From an uncultured bacterium (GTDB lineage Bacteria > Elusimicrobiota > Elusimicrobia > Elusimicrobiales > Elusimicrobiaceae): 64,000 bases of DNA. The notes under the pieces are model-generated. The model had not been told where the DNA came from, searched no databases, and was given only the letters and a program-made list of their open reading frames with translations. Below are positions 1-13,261 of the stretch, in pieces. The DNA lies in the NCBI GenBank assembly GCA_949291515.1, contig CASEVY010000007.1, positions 62,001 through 126,000 of the forward strand, given 5' to 3'. The position numbers and the translations under genes are program-made. Numbering within the stretch: the first letter of the stretch is position 1; every line of letters starts with the position of its first letter.

Positions 1-954
1 TAAAGAAGGATACAACTCCTGATTTAATACGGGCGAACCCAGCACCAAACCAGCGCTGTCCAACAGTTCCGTGGCGGCGTCGCTTCTGTGCGCGGCGTGC
101 AAAGACATCTGTTTTACTTCCACGCCCGCCGCTATCAAACCGTCGGTTACGGAAGCGGCCATCTTCTCCGTGCTGCCCCACATAGTATCGTATATTACCA
201 ATACTTTATTTTTGTTCTTCTGCGCCGCAAATTCCGCGTACATATTTATTATCTTTGAAGGGTCTTTGCGCCATATCGGGCCGTGGTCCGGGCAGATTAT
301 GCTCGGTTTTATGCCCAATTTGGTTACCTGCCCCAAAAAGGCCGTCACTATCTTGGAATAGGGCAATATGATATTGGCGTAATATTTTTTGGCTTCATAG
401 AGCCACTCCTTTTCGCAGACCTCATCGTCAAAACGTTTGCAGCTGGCATAATGCATACCGAAAATATCGTTGCAGAAAAGAACATTTTCTTTCTTTAAAA
501 GGCATATCATACTGTCCGGCCAATGCAGCATTCTGGATTCTATAAAAGTCAAACTGTCGCCGCCCAGGTCTATACTGCCGCCGTTTGCTATGGCTTCCAC
601 CGGCAGATCTTCACCTAAATGGGCCTTCAAATTAGCCGTACCCATTACTGATGCGTACACGTGTTCCGGCGCCATATCGGCTATCGCCATTTTTAAAGAA
701 CCGCTGTGGTCCAGCTCCGCGTGATTGGATATGATTATGTCGATTTTCTTAGGATCTATAACGCTTTTTATCCTTGAAAGCATTTCGTGGTAGAACTCTT
801 TCTTGACGGTGTCTATAAGCGTTACTTTATCGTCCAATATCAAAAAAGCGTTGTACGTAGTGCCTTTATTAGTCGAATATCCGTGGAAATCCCTAACATT
901 CCAATCTATCGCGCCTACCCAATATATCTTTTCCGTAACTTTTATCGCCTGCAT
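1..954 (-). CDS. fprA: Flavodiiron protein (A-type flavoprotein), 3' end cut by window edge
   Basis: Flavodiiron proteins reduce O2 to water (or NO to N2O) in the cytoplasm of anaerobes, using rubredoxin-type donors. The 318 visible codons show the metallo-beta-lactamase-like domain with the diiron ligand motif NHAELDH (His78, Glu80, Asp82, His83), further ligands in LHWPDS, CNDIFG and CPDHGP, and then from about residue 250 a flavodoxin domain with the FMN loop TMWGSTEKMA. The family is about 390-400 residues, so roughly 80 C-terminal residues lie outside the window. The ATG follows a GGGATAGGGA stretch, 24 bases after the dfx stop, so it is the last visible gene of the rbr-tpx-dfx-fprA operon. 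Whether O2 or NO is the substrate cannot be read from sequence. Confidence 0.93.
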   Translation of the reverse strand, partial: MQAIKVTEKIYWVGAIDWNVRDFHGYSTNKGTTYNAFLILDDKVTLIDTVKKEFYHEMLSRIKSVIDPKKIDIIISNHAELDHSGSLKMAIADMAPEHVYASVMGTANLKAHLGEDLPVEAIANGGSIDLGGDSLTFIESRMLHWPDSMICLLKKENVLFCNDIFGMHYASCKRFDDEVCEKEWLYEAKKYYANIILPYSKIVTAFLGQVTKLGIKPSIICPDHGPIWRKDPSKIINMYAEFAAQKNKNKVLVIYDTMWGSTEKMAASVTDGLIAAGVEVKQMSLHAAHRSDAATELLDSAGLVLGSPVLNQELYPSL

Positions 955-978
955 ATTCCCTATCCCTTATATTCTTGA

Positions 979-1362
979 TTATTTCTTCTCGGCCGACCAC
1001 AACCCGTGCAGATTGCAGTATTCTCTTGCTTTTACCACGCGGCCGTTAAAACTGAATTTAGCTTCCGGCTTGTCGCCCGGTTTTAAATATTTGCGCCCGA
1101 TTTTCCCGTCGTCCGTAATCACTTCTATGAATTCTATATAATGCTCCGCCAGCATCGGGTGCGCCGCGGAACCTACTTTAACCAAAATACCGTCTTCTAC
1201 ATATTCTATCACTGGAACGTGTTTTTCCAAAGCGCCGTCGCTGCTGCCTTCTTTCATTTTAATCATCGGCTTGCCGCAGCATACCAACTCGCCGCCGCCG
1301 ACATGAACCACTTCCACGATATTGCCGCACACCGGGCATTTATATACTTCGTTCAATTCCAT
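979..1362 (-). CDS. dfx: Desulfoferrodoxin / superoxide reductase
   Basis: Reduces superoxide to hydrogen peroxide without making O2, the usual anaerobe alternative to superoxide dismutase; cytoplasmic. The 127-residue protein is the two-domain type. The N-terminal desulforedoxin-like Fe(Cys)4 site uses Cys9, Cys12, Cys28 and Cys29. The C-terminal neelaredoxin-like catalytic iron site shows EKHVP (Glu47, His48), AAHPMLAEH (two His) and a terminal CNLHG (Cys, His). It begins one base after the tpx stop behind a strong AAGGGGGAA ribosome-binding site, so the genes are co-transcribed. Peroxide it makes would be handled by the adjacent Tpx and rubrerythrin. Confidence 0.97.
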   Translation of the reverse strand: MELNEVYKCPVCGNIVEVVHVGGGELVCCGKPMIKMKEGSSDGALEKHVPVIEYVEDGILVKVGSAAHPMLAEHYIEFIEVITDDGKIGRKYLKPGDKPEAKFSFNGRVVKAREYCNLHGLWSAEKK

Positions 1363-1363
1363 A

Positions 1364-1879
1364 TTATTCCCCCTTAATTAAATCGTTAACTTTATCCAAA
1401 ACGGCTTTATAATCAGGTTCGTTTGACACTTCCTCTACAAATTGGATATATCTTATCACGCCTTGCGCGTCTATTATAAATACGGCGCGAGTAAGCAGAC
1501 ACAACCCTTTTATAAAAACCCCGTAATCTTTGGAAAAAGAAGTGTTTTTATAATCGGAAAGGGTCTGTACGTTTTTTATACCCTGCGCGGCGCACCATCT
1601 GCTTTGCGCGAAAGGCAAATCGCGGCTGACAGTAAGCACTTTAACCTTATCGCCGAGTTTTCCCGCCTCTTGATTAAAGCGAGCGGTTTCCAAAGAACAT
1701 GTTGGCGTATCAAGAGAAGGAACCGTAGATAAAATAACGATGCGTCCCTTAAAGTCTTTAAGGGACACATCGCTTAAATCATTGGCGCTGAGCGTAAAAT
1801 CAGGCGCTGCGAAACCGATTTTAAGTTCTTCGCCGCATAAAGAGAATTTATTCCCGTTAAGGGTTATTTCTCTTGCCAT
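1364..1879 (-). CDS. tpx: Thiol peroxidase (atypical 2-Cys peroxiredoxin)
   Basis: Reduces hydrogen peroxide and lipid hydroperoxides using a thioredoxin-type donor. From the ATG at 1879 the protein has 171 residues, the usual Tpx length. The peroxidatic cysteine is Cys61 in PSLDTPTC and the resolving cysteine is Cys96 in SRWCAAQG, matching the Tpx subfamily (E. coli Cys61/Cys95). A TTG four codons upstream keeps the frame open but overlaps the rubrerythrin stop, and the family alignment starts at MAREIT, so I prefer the ATG. It lies five bases downstream of the rubrerythrin gene. Confidence 0.96.
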   Translation of the reverse strand: MAREITLNGNKFSLCGEELKIGFAAPDFTLSANDLSDVSLKDFKGRIVILSTVPSLDTPTCSLETARFNQEAGKLGDKVKVLTVSRDLPFAQSRWCAAQGIKNVQTLSDYKNTSFSKDYGVFIKGLCLLTRAVFIIDAQGVIRYIQFVEEVSNEPDYKAVLDKVNDLIKGE

Positions 1880-1884
1880 ATTAT

Positions 1885-2457
1885 TTACCAATTCTCGCAG
1901 AGAAGCTCAAAATAAGCCTGGGCGTGCGCGCAAGCGGGGCATTTTTCCGGCGCTTCCTTGCCTTCGTGCAGGTATCCGCAGTTCATACATCTCCATACAA
2001 CGGGTGCGGATTTCTTGAATACCGTACCTTCAAGAATGTTTTTCCTGAGGCCTTTATATCTGTTGGAATGCTGTTTTTCGGCTATGGCTATATTTTCCAT
2101 AACTACGGCAATCTCTTCAAAGCCTTCTTCCCTGGCCACTTTGGCGAAATCGGGATACATATGCTGCCACTCGTGATCTTCGCCTGCGGCGGCTTCTTTA
2201 AGATTGTCTTCCGTACTGCCGATTACTCCGGCGGGGAAAGAAGCCGTTATTTCAACTTCTCCTCCTTCTAAAAACTTAAACAATCTTTCGGCATGCTCTT
2301 TCTCCTGCGCGGCCGTTTCCTCAAAAATCTTGCTTATTTGGACATACCCGTCTTTCTTGGCTTTGCTTGCAAAGAAAGTATATCTGTTCCTGGCTTGCGA
2401 TTCCCCGGCAAAAGCCGTAAGAATGTTTTTTTCTGTTTTTGTTCCTTTTAAGTTCAT
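1885..2457 (-). CDS. rbr: Rubrerythrin
   Basis: Cytoplasmic peroxidase of anaerobes that reduces H2O2 to water. The 190-residue protein has an N-terminal ferritin-like four-helix diiron domain (ARNRYTFFASKA, then EEKEHAERL-type Glu/His pairs from EETAAQEKEHAERL, later AIAEKQHSNRYKGL). A C-terminal rubredoxin-like domain binds iron through CMNCGY and CPACAH. The start at 2457 is set by GGAGG eleven bases upstream; a longer frame reaching 2502 would include the leader. It is the first gene of the rbr-tpx-dfx-fprA operon and is divergent from dnaA. Confidence 0.97.
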   Translation of the reverse strand: MNLKGTKTEKNILTAFAGESQARNRYTFFASKAKKDGYVQISKIFEETAAQEKEHAERLFKFLEGGEVEITASFPAGVIGSTEDNLKEAAAGEDHEWQHMYPDFAKVAREEGFEEIAVVMENIAIAEKQHSNRYKGLRKNILEGTVFKKSAPVVWRCMNCGYLHEGKEAPEKCPACAHAQAYFELLCENW

Positions 2458-2507
2458 AGTTTGTAATTTCCTCCGTATCAAAGAGTATATAAAATTAACC
2501 ATTATTA

Positions 2508-2535
2508 AGTATATAGCGGCAAATATATTTTACAA
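2508..2535 (-). promoter_or_regulatory. Promoter of the rbr-tpx-dfx-fprA operon
   Basis: On the minus strand TTGTAA (2535-2530) and TATACT (2513-2508) are separated by 16 bases, a good vegetative promoter. It predicts a start near 2501 and a leader of about 44 bases containing GGAGG. A short imperfect palindrome, TTAATAATGGTTAA, lies at the predicted start and could be an operator, but I cannot assign it to a regulator. Confidence 0.6.
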
Positions 2536-2594
2536 GTACCCTTTTTAAGTCTGTTTTATAAACTCTTTTTATTTATTTTACCAAATCCTATTTA

Positions 2595-2624
2595 TTGACT
2601 ACTTTTGCCAAAAACTGCTAAAAT
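2595..2624 (+). promoter_or_regulatory. dnaA promoter
   Basis: TTGACT (2595-2600) and TAAAAT (2619-2624) with an 18-base spacer form a vegetative promoter about 37 bases before the first possible dnaA start codon. It points away from the divergent rbr promoter. Confidence 0.65.
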
Positions 2625-2660
2625 TTAGGCGTGTTGCGTTTTTAATATTTTATAGGGTGT

Positions 2661-4031
2661 TTGGTATTTACGGTGGAAAATCTTAATATAAACGAAATTT
2701 GGGCCGATCTTTTAAAAAAGCTGGAAAGCAGTCTGGGTAAAGATATCTGCGAAATGTGGATAAAACCAATGAAAATTATCTCTTTTAACGGAGGTATTTT
2801 AAAAATAGAGCTACCCAGCGAAGTTTGGCTTAAAACGATTAAAGACAGATATGAAAATAATCTGTTGGAAGCCCTTACCGAAATTTTAAACACCACATTT
2901 TCCATAGAATATTCTATAACTTCTAAAGAAGACTATTCCAATGAGGATTATCACTTTGCCCCGGAACCTTCTTCATACCAAAACAGAAACCCTTTTATAA
3001 ACAAACTTAACTCTTATTTCACTTTTGAGGGCTTTATAGAAGGTCCGTCAAACAGATTCGCGTACAAAGCATCGGAAGCAGTAGTCAAAAAGATGGGGGA
3101 AAGATCAAATAATCCTTTTGTTATCTTCAGTGCGCCTGGTTTGGGCAAGACGCATCTGCTTCACGCTATAGGGAACCAGATTTTAAAGGAAAAACCCTTC
3201 GCGAAAGTATTATATATGTCTGGCGAGGGTTTCGTATCGGAATATATAGAGTCTTTACAAAAATCCACGCAGGATTCTTTCAGAAAGAAATACCGCTCTT
3301 TGGACTGCCTTCTGATAGACGATATACAATTCGTGGTGGGAAAAGAGCGCTGTGAGGAAGAATTTTTCTATACTTTTAACAGCTTATTTGACAATAGAAA
3401 ACAAATAGTTTTAACTTCCGACAGAACTCCCAATCAGCTTGGTTTGAGCGAAAGACTGTCGTCCAGGCTTCTTTCAGGAATCGTAGCCGAAATAAAACGG
3501 CCTGACCTTGAAACAAGAATAGCCATTTTAAGACAAAAAAGAGATTCAAACAGATTTGATATTACCGATGACGTTTTGGCTTTTATAGCCGAAGGGGTAC
3601 AAGGCAGCATAAGGGAATTGGAAGGTTGTCTTTTCCGTCTGTCTACATACTGCAATATACACGGTGTAAACGCCACAATTTCCATAGCAAAGGAAGTATT
3701 GGCAGACATACTGACGCTTGAAAGGGAAAAATACTCAATAAGCGTAAATCAGATAAAGAAAGTGGTATGCAAATACTTTAAGGTAAGTATAGAGGATCTA
3801 AATTCGAAGAAGAAGAATAATTCCATAGCGTGGCCAAGGCAGGTTTCTATGTATTTGGCTACGGAACTTACTTCTCTGTCATTGCCGGAAATAGGAAGGG
3901 AATTCAACAGGGATCACTCAACCGTAATCCACGCCAAGGAAAAGGTAAAGGAAGAAATAGACAATAATCTTCTTTTTGCCCCCATTATCAATGATTTGAT
4001 AACTAAGGTAAAAGCTGTTGATAACAATTAA
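2661..4031 (+). CDS. dnaA: Chromosomal replication initiator protein DnaA
   Basis: Binds DnaA boxes at oriC, opens the DNA and recruits the helicase. The protein has about 456 residues. Domain I is at the N-terminus, followed by an AAA+ domain with Walker A GLGKTH near residue 160 and Walker B LLIDDIQF near 217. The C-terminal helix-turn-helix ends in the DnaA-box recognition motif RDHSTVIHA near 418. No ATG start exists: TTG at 2661 or GTG at 2673 (giving [10 protein letters not shown]) are both possible, and the only SD-like bases are AGGG at 2654-2657. It heads the dnaA-dnaN-dciA-like-gyrB-gyrA cluster. Confidence 0.98.
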   Translation: MVFTVENLNINEIWADLLKKLESSLGKDICEMWIKPMKIISFNGGILKIELPSEVWLKTIKDRYENNLLEALTEILNTTFSIEYSITSKEDYSNEDYHFAPEPSSYQNRNPFINKLNSYFTFEGFIEGPSNRFAYKASEAVVKKMGERSNNPFVIFSAPGLGKTHLLHAIGNQILKEKPFAKVLYMSGEGFVSEYIESLQKSTQDSFRKKYRSLDCLLIDDIQFVVGKERCEEEFFYTFNSLFDNRKQIVLTSDRTPNQLGLSERLSSRLLSGIVAEIKRPDLETRIAILRQKRDSNRFDITDDVLAFIAEGVQGSIRELEGCLFRLSTYCNIHGVNATISIAKEVLADILTLEREKYSISVNQIKKVVCKYFKVSIEDLNSKKKNNSIAWPRQVSMYLATELTSLSLPEIGREFNRDHSTVIHAKEKVKEEIDNNLLFAPIINDLITKVKAVDNN

Positions 4032-4134
4032 CAAAACCGTTTTTTGATAATTGATGTTTATAATGTTGACAAAAAATGACAACAATCAACAAATAAGACA
4101 AAAGATTTGTATAGTGCTATGAACATTATCAACA
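4016..4134 (+). other. Possible oriC segment between dnaA and dnaN
   Basis: The AT-rich gap between dnaA and dnaN is bracketed by two near-consensus DnaA boxes in inverted orientation, TTATCAACA on the minus strand (4024-4016, overlapping the dnaA 3' end) and on the plus strand (4126-4134). Each differs by one base from TTATCCACA. Between them are repeated CAACAAT and TTGACAAAAAATGACAACA motifs. Position next to dnaA-dnaN is typical of bacterial origins; the boundaries and function are inferred. Confidence 0.45.
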
Positions 4135-4167
4135 CAATTAACAGGATATAATAATAAGGATAATAAT

Positions 4168-5277
4168 ATGAAGATAAATATTACTAAGGAAAATTTTTTG
4201 GAAGGCATACAAATTATTCAATCGGGATTGTCAGGCAGAACAACATTGCCGATTCTGTATAATTTTCTTATGGAAGCGGAGGACGGCAATGTAAAACTAA
4301 CGCGCACCGATATGGAAATGGCGACCATACACAATATAAAAGCCGAAGTACTGGAAAACGGATCAATAACGGTACCTTTAAAGGAATTTGCCGACATACT
4401 TAAAAATTTGCCTTCAAACCAAGAGATAAATCTTGAAACCGACGAAAACAATAAACTTCATATTAAGAGCGGTAAATCAAAATTTTGGGTAATAGGAACT
4501 CCTAAGAGCGAATATCCCATAGTTCCGGAAATAGAAAGGAATGAAAATTTCAGCATAAAAGCCAAAGAAATAAAGGAAATGATAGAAAATACAATATTTT
4601 CTTCTTCCACCCAGGAAACCAGATATGTGTTAAACGGTCTTTTATGGGTAAATACTTCGGAAAAGTTCGAACTCGTCGCCACCGACGGCAGAAGATTAGC
4701 CTTGGCCAGCGCTCCCGCTTTGCAAAATTCCAAAGAATTTAAAATAATAGTTCCCAGCAAGATTTTAAACGAACTTTTAAAACTTTTGACCATAAATAAA
4801 CCTTCCGAAGAAGACTTTATAGAAGTTACGGTAAGCGCCAATCAGATAAGTTTTAATATGAAAGACACCACTTTCATATCCAGGCTTATAGAAGGTAATT
4901 TTCCCAATTACGAGCAAGTTATTCCGACAAAGAAGAACGTTGTCCTTAAAGCTAATACAAAGGATTTGTTGTCTTCTACAAAGCGTGCGGCTTTGTGCGC
5001 TGGAGATTTGGGCGGTACGGTAAAATATGCTTTAAGCAGCAATTTGCTTGGGATATCGGCCAGTTCTTCAAAGATGGATTTTTCGGACGAACTTAAAGTT
5101 GAATGTGAGTGTGAAGATTTTAACACTTCTTTTAATCCTCAGTATTTGATAGACGTCCTTAAGATAGTAGACAGCGACAATATAATATTTTCGTTTGTCA
5201 ACGGTTCAAACCCCGTATTGGTTGAACCGGAGGGCAAAGAACAATACAAATACGTCATTATGCCGGTAAAGGCTTAA
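4168..5277 (+). CDS. dnaN: DNA polymerase III beta subunit (sliding clamp)
   Basis: Dimeric ring that tethers polymerase III to DNA. The 369-residue protein has the normal clamp length, three repeated clamp folds (ATDGRRLALA in the second) and the conserved C-terminal tail VIMPVKA. It starts behind AAGGATAATAAT and lies 136 bases after dnaA across the putative origin. It is followed after four bases by the dciA-like gene. Confidence 0.98.
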   Translation: MKINITKENFLEGIQIIQSGLSGRTTLPILYNFLMEAEDGNVKLTRTDMEMATIHNIKAEVLENGSITVPLKEFADILKNLPSNQEINLETDENNKLHIKSGKSKFWVIGTPKSEYPIVPEIERNENFSIKAKEIKEMIENTIFSSSTQETRYVLNGLLWVNTSEKFELVATDGRRLALASAPALQNSKEFKIIVPSKILNELLKLLTINKPSEEDFIEVTVSANQISFNMKDTTFISRLIEGNFPNYEQVIPTKKNVVLKANTKDLLSSTKRAALCAGDLGGTVKYALSSNLLGISASSSKMDFSDELKVECECEDFNTSFNPQYLIDVLKIVDSDNIIFSFVNGSNPVLVEPEGKEQYKYVIMPVKA

Positions 5278-5281
5278 CATA

Positions 5282-5572
5282 ATGGAAATAAAAAAGAAGG
5301 AAATTTGGCATGAGTCAAAGGAGGTTTTAAACTCTTTTTCCAAGCTGAACGAAACGCTTGACCGTCTTATGATATTGGAAAGCATATGGGAAAAGGTTGT
5401 AGGCGACAATGCCAAATACTGGGTTATAGACGCCGTTCAGGGCGGTACCATATACGTGAGGGTGAAAGTTATGGCAGCCCGACACGAACTTAAACTTAAA
5501 GAGAAAGAAACAGTAAGAGAGTTAAATAAACGCTTTGATAAAGCGTGGATAAAGCGGATTTCTATAATTTAA
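5282..5572 (+). CDS. DUF721 / DciA-like protein
   Basis: A 96-residue protein with the DUF721 pattern: a helical start, LMILESIWEKVVGDNAKY, then a beta-strand and helix with TIYVRVKVMAARHELKLK. DciA members load or support the replicative helicase DnaB in bacteria lacking DnaC or DnaI. The place between dnaN and gyrB is where recF-DUF721 usually sits; here recF is missing and only the DUF721 gene remains. The assignment rests on motif and context, and the short length gives moderate certainty about function. Confidence 0.8.
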   Translation: MEIKKKEIWHESKEVLNSFSKLNETLDRLMILESIWEKVVGDNAKYWVIDAVQGGTIYVRVKVMAARHELKLKEKETVRELNKRFDKAWIKRISII

Positions 5573-5580
5573 AGGAGTAA

Positions 5581-8055
<2,475 letters not shown>

Positions 8056-8066
8056 GGAGTATTTAA

Positions 8067-10586
8067 ATGGCAGAGAATTTAAACAATAATCCGCAGGAAC
8101 AGGAAGTAAGAAGCGTAGATTTATTTGGGAACATAAAACAGCGCGACGTCGGCGAAGAGATGAAAAAATCCTTTATCGATTACGCTATGAGCGTAATCGT
8201 CAGCCGTGCGCTGCCTGATGTAAGGGACGGCTTAAAACCGGTACACAGACGTATTTTGTACGCCATGCAGGAAATGGGCCTGAAGTACAATAAACCTTTT
8301 AAGAAATCCGCTCGCGTGGTGGGAGACGTATTGGGTAAATACCACCCGCACGGCGATACTGCGGTATATGACGCTTTGGTGCGTATGGCGCAGGATTTTT
8401 CTATGAGGAAGATGTTGGTAAACGGGCAAGGCAACTTCGGCTCGGTAGACGGCGACAGCGCGGCGGCGATGAGGTATACCGAAGTCCGCCTTCAGGCCAT
8501 AGCGGACGAACTTTTGGAAGATATCGATAAAGATACCGTAAAATTTGTTCCTAACTATGACGGTTCTTTGCAGGAGCCTTCAGTGCTGCCGGGCAAAATG
8601 CCTCAGCTTTTGGTAAACGGGTCCAACGGTATCGCGGTAGGTATGGCGACGAATATTCCTACGCACAATTTGGGCGAAATATGCGACGGCATAATAGCCT
8701 TGATAAAAAACCCGGCGATAACCACCAAGGAAATGATGCAAATAGTAAAGGGGCCGGATTTTCCTACGGGCGGCATATTGCGCGGCACTAAGGGCGTATT
8801 TGACTATTTTGAAACCGGCAAAGGCTCCTTGAAGATCCAGGCCAAAGCGGAAATTGAGGAGATGAAAAGCGGCCGCGAAGCGATAATCGTTACGGAAATA
8901 CCGTATCAAGTCAACAAGACTAACCTTATCGAAACGATAGCGGGTCTGGTAAAAGACAAGAAAATAATGGAAATATCCGATATCCGCGACGAATCCGACC
9001 GCAGAGGTATGCGCTTGGTAATAGAATTAAAGAGAGACGGCAACGGCCAAGTGGTATTGAACCAGCTGTATAAACACACTCAGCTGCAGAGTTCTTTCAG
9101 CGTAAATATGCTTGCGATTGTTGACGGCAAGCCGCGCGTATTGGGTATGAAAGAAGCTATGCGTCAATATGTCAAACACCGTCAAGAAGTTATTACAAAC
9201 CGCACCCGTTTTGATTTGAACAAGGCCTTAAAGCGCGAGCATATTTTGGAAGGTTTGCTTGTAGCAATAGCCAATATGGACGAAGTAGTGAGCATAATCC
9301 GCAAATCCAAGGACGCGTCGGAAGCGAAACTAAACTTGATGACCCGCTTTAAACTTAGCGAAGCGCAAACGCAGGCCATTTTAGATATGAGGCTTCACCA
9401 GTTGACGCAGCTGTCTTCCATAGCGATAGAGCAGGAGCAGAAAGACTTGGTAGCCTTGATAAAGGAACTGCAGGACATTTTGGGTTCTACGCAGAGGATA
9501 TTGGATATTATCGTTACCGAGCTCAGCGATATGAAGAAGAATTACGGCGATCCTCGCCGGACGGAAATATCCAACGAGGTTTCGGACTTCTCCATAGAGG
9601 ATCTTATTGAGGAAGAGGAAGTCGTAATCACCTTATCCAACGACGGTTATGCCAAGAGAATACCTTTAGACACCTATAAATCGCAGAACCGCGGCGGCAA
9701 AGGCATAATAGGCGGCAAGACGAAAGAGGAAGATTTTATAGAGCATCTTTTCGTTACGTCGAGCCACTCCACGATACTGATGTTTACCAACAGGGGCAGA
9801 GTATTTGCGTTAAAGGCTTTTGAGATACCGGAAGGCAACAGGCAGTCCAAAGGCAAGGCGATAGTCAACCTGCTGCAAATAAGCGGGGAAGAGAAAGTGA
9901 CGTCGGCGATAGCGTTTAAGGATTTTGACCCTAAGAACTGCGGCGAGACCTACCTTACGATGTGCACCAGAATGGGGACGATAAAGAGGGTAGAGCTTAG
10001 CGAGTTTGCCAATATCAGACGTACGGGCATAATAGCGATCGGCCTTGAGGAAGGCGACGTATTGGTATCGGTGCAGGAAACGCACGGCAAGAGCGACATT
10101 ATAATTGCCACGAAGAACGGCAAATCGATTAGGTTTGACGAGAATCAAGTCAGAGCTATGGGCAGAACGGCCAAAGGCGTAAGGGGGATAAAACTTGCGC
10201 AAGGCGACAGCGTAATCGGTATGGAGCAAGCCGAGCGCGACGGCGAGCAGCCGGACGTTTTGTCGGTATGCGAAAACGGCTACGGCAAACGCACGGAGTT
10301 CAGCGAATACAGAACGCAGAACCGCGGCGGCAGCGGCGTAATCACGATAAAGACGACACAGCGCAACGGCTGCGTGGCGGGCATTAAGCTGGTGGACGAA
10401 AGCAAGGACCTTATGGTTATAACGGAAAAGGGCATGGCGATAAGGATCCGCTGCGAGGAAATCCGCTCCGTCGGAAGGAACGCGCAAGGCGTAAGATTGG
10501 TCAGGCTTGAGGAAAACGATAAAATCTCGCGCGTGGCGCCGGTGGTAAAAGAGGAAGAAGATAAGCCGGAAGAAAGCGCCAAATAA
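8067..10586 (+). CDS. gyrA: DNA gyrase subunit A
   Basis: Breakage-reunion subunit of gyrase, 839 residues. The catalytic tyrosine is Tyr137 in AAMRYTEVR. The quinolone-determining region reads [11 protein letters not shown], so the residue equivalent to E. coli Ser83 is Thr98 and Asp87 is Asp102. The C-terminal beta-pinwheel carries a GyrA box reading QNRGGKG near residue 540, one residue off the canonical QRRGGKG; a related QNRGGSG occurs later. The box identifies it as gyrase A, not ParC. It starts behind AAGGAG and ends before a strong terminator. Confidence 0.97.
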   Translation: MAENLNNNPQEQEVRSVDLFGNIKQRDVGEEMKKSFIDYAMSVIVSRALPDVRDGLKPVHRRILYAMQEMGLKYNKPFKKSARVVGDVLGKYHPHGDTAVYDALVRMAQDFSMRKMLVNGQGNFGSVDGDSAAAMRYTEVRLQAIADELLEDIDKDTVKFVPNYDGSLQEPSVLPGKMPQLLVNGSNGIAVGMATNIPTHNLGEICDGIIALIKNPAITTKEMMQIVKGPDFPTGGILRGTKGVFDYFETGKGSLKIQAKAEIEEMKSGREAIIVTEIPYQVNKTNLIETIAGLVKDKKIMEISDIRDESDRRGMRLVIELKRDGNGQVVLNQLYKHTQLQSSFSVNMLAIVDGKPRVLGMKEAMRQYVKHRQEVITNRTRFDLNKALKREHILEGLLVAIANMDEVVSIIRKSKDASEAKLNLMTRFKLSEAQTQAILDMRLHQLTQLSSIAIEQEQKDLVALIKELQDILGSTQRILDIIVTELSDMKKNYGDPRRTEISNEVSDFSIEDLIEEEEVVITLSNDGYAKRIPLDTYKSQNRGGKGIIGGKTKEEDFIEHLFVTSSHSTILMFTNRGRVFALKAFEIPEGNRQSKGKAIVNLLQISGEEKVTSAIAFKDFDPKNCGETYLTMCTRMGTIKRVELSEFANIRRTGIIAIGLEEGDVLVSVQETHGKSDIIIATKNGKSIRFDENQVRAMGRTAKGVRGIKLAQGDSVIGMEQAERDGEQPDVLSVCENGYGKRTEFSEYRTQNRGGSGVITIKTTQRNGCVAGIKLVDESKDLMVITEKGMAIRIRCEEIRSVGRNAQGVRLVRLEENDKISRVAPVVKEEEDKPEESAK

Positions 10587-10607
10587 TTTAACCTAGCTGG
10601 TTAAAGT

Positions 10608-10641
10608 AAAAGCCCCGCTTGAAATATAGCGGGGCTTTTTT
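10608..10641 (+). terminator. Terminator of the dnaA-gyrA cluster
   Basis: AAAAGCCCCGCT, an eight-base loop and AGCGGGGCTTTTTT form a strong intrinsic terminator 22 bases after the gyrA stop. A smaller palindrome, TTAACC-TAGCT-GGTTAA (10588-10604), sits just before it. Confidence 0.9.
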
Positions 10642-10762
10642 GCGGATATTGCTTTTGAGCGGGAAATAAAATATATTAAGCTAACAAGTATGTGTTTTAA
10701 TTTTTCATATTTGATAAAATCTAAATAATAGACGTGAAATTTAACAATTTTCGGGACGATTT

Positions 10763-13172
<2,410 letters not shown>

Positions 13173-13180
13173 AGCAGAAA

Positions 13181-13211
13181 AGAGGCCCTGTTTGGAAAGG
13201 GCTCTTTTTTT
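13181..13211 (+). terminator. Terminator after ligA
   Basis: AGAGGCCCT and AGGGCTCT pair (one bulged G) around a short loop, followed by seven T residues. The T tract runs directly into the extended -10 of the glmU promoter. Confidence 0.75.
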
Positions 13212-13219
13212 GGTATAAT
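13191..13219 (+). promoter_or_regulatory. Promoter of the glmU-prs-rplY unit
   Basis: An extended -10, TGGTATAAT, has its TATAAT at 13214-13219, 42 bases before the glmU ATG. TTTGGA at 13191-13196 with a 17-base spacer is a weak -35 that lies inside the preceding terminator. Confidence 0.65.
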
Positions 13220-13261
13220 ATATGCAGTAGTAAAGATTCTACGGCAAGAGTAAAGGAAATT

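Noticed and set aside
9810-10487. Long minus-strand open frames opposite gyrA, gyrB, dnaK and others
   Set aside because: They are antisense shadows of strong coding genes with skewed composition, no ribosome-binding sites and no recognisable domains.
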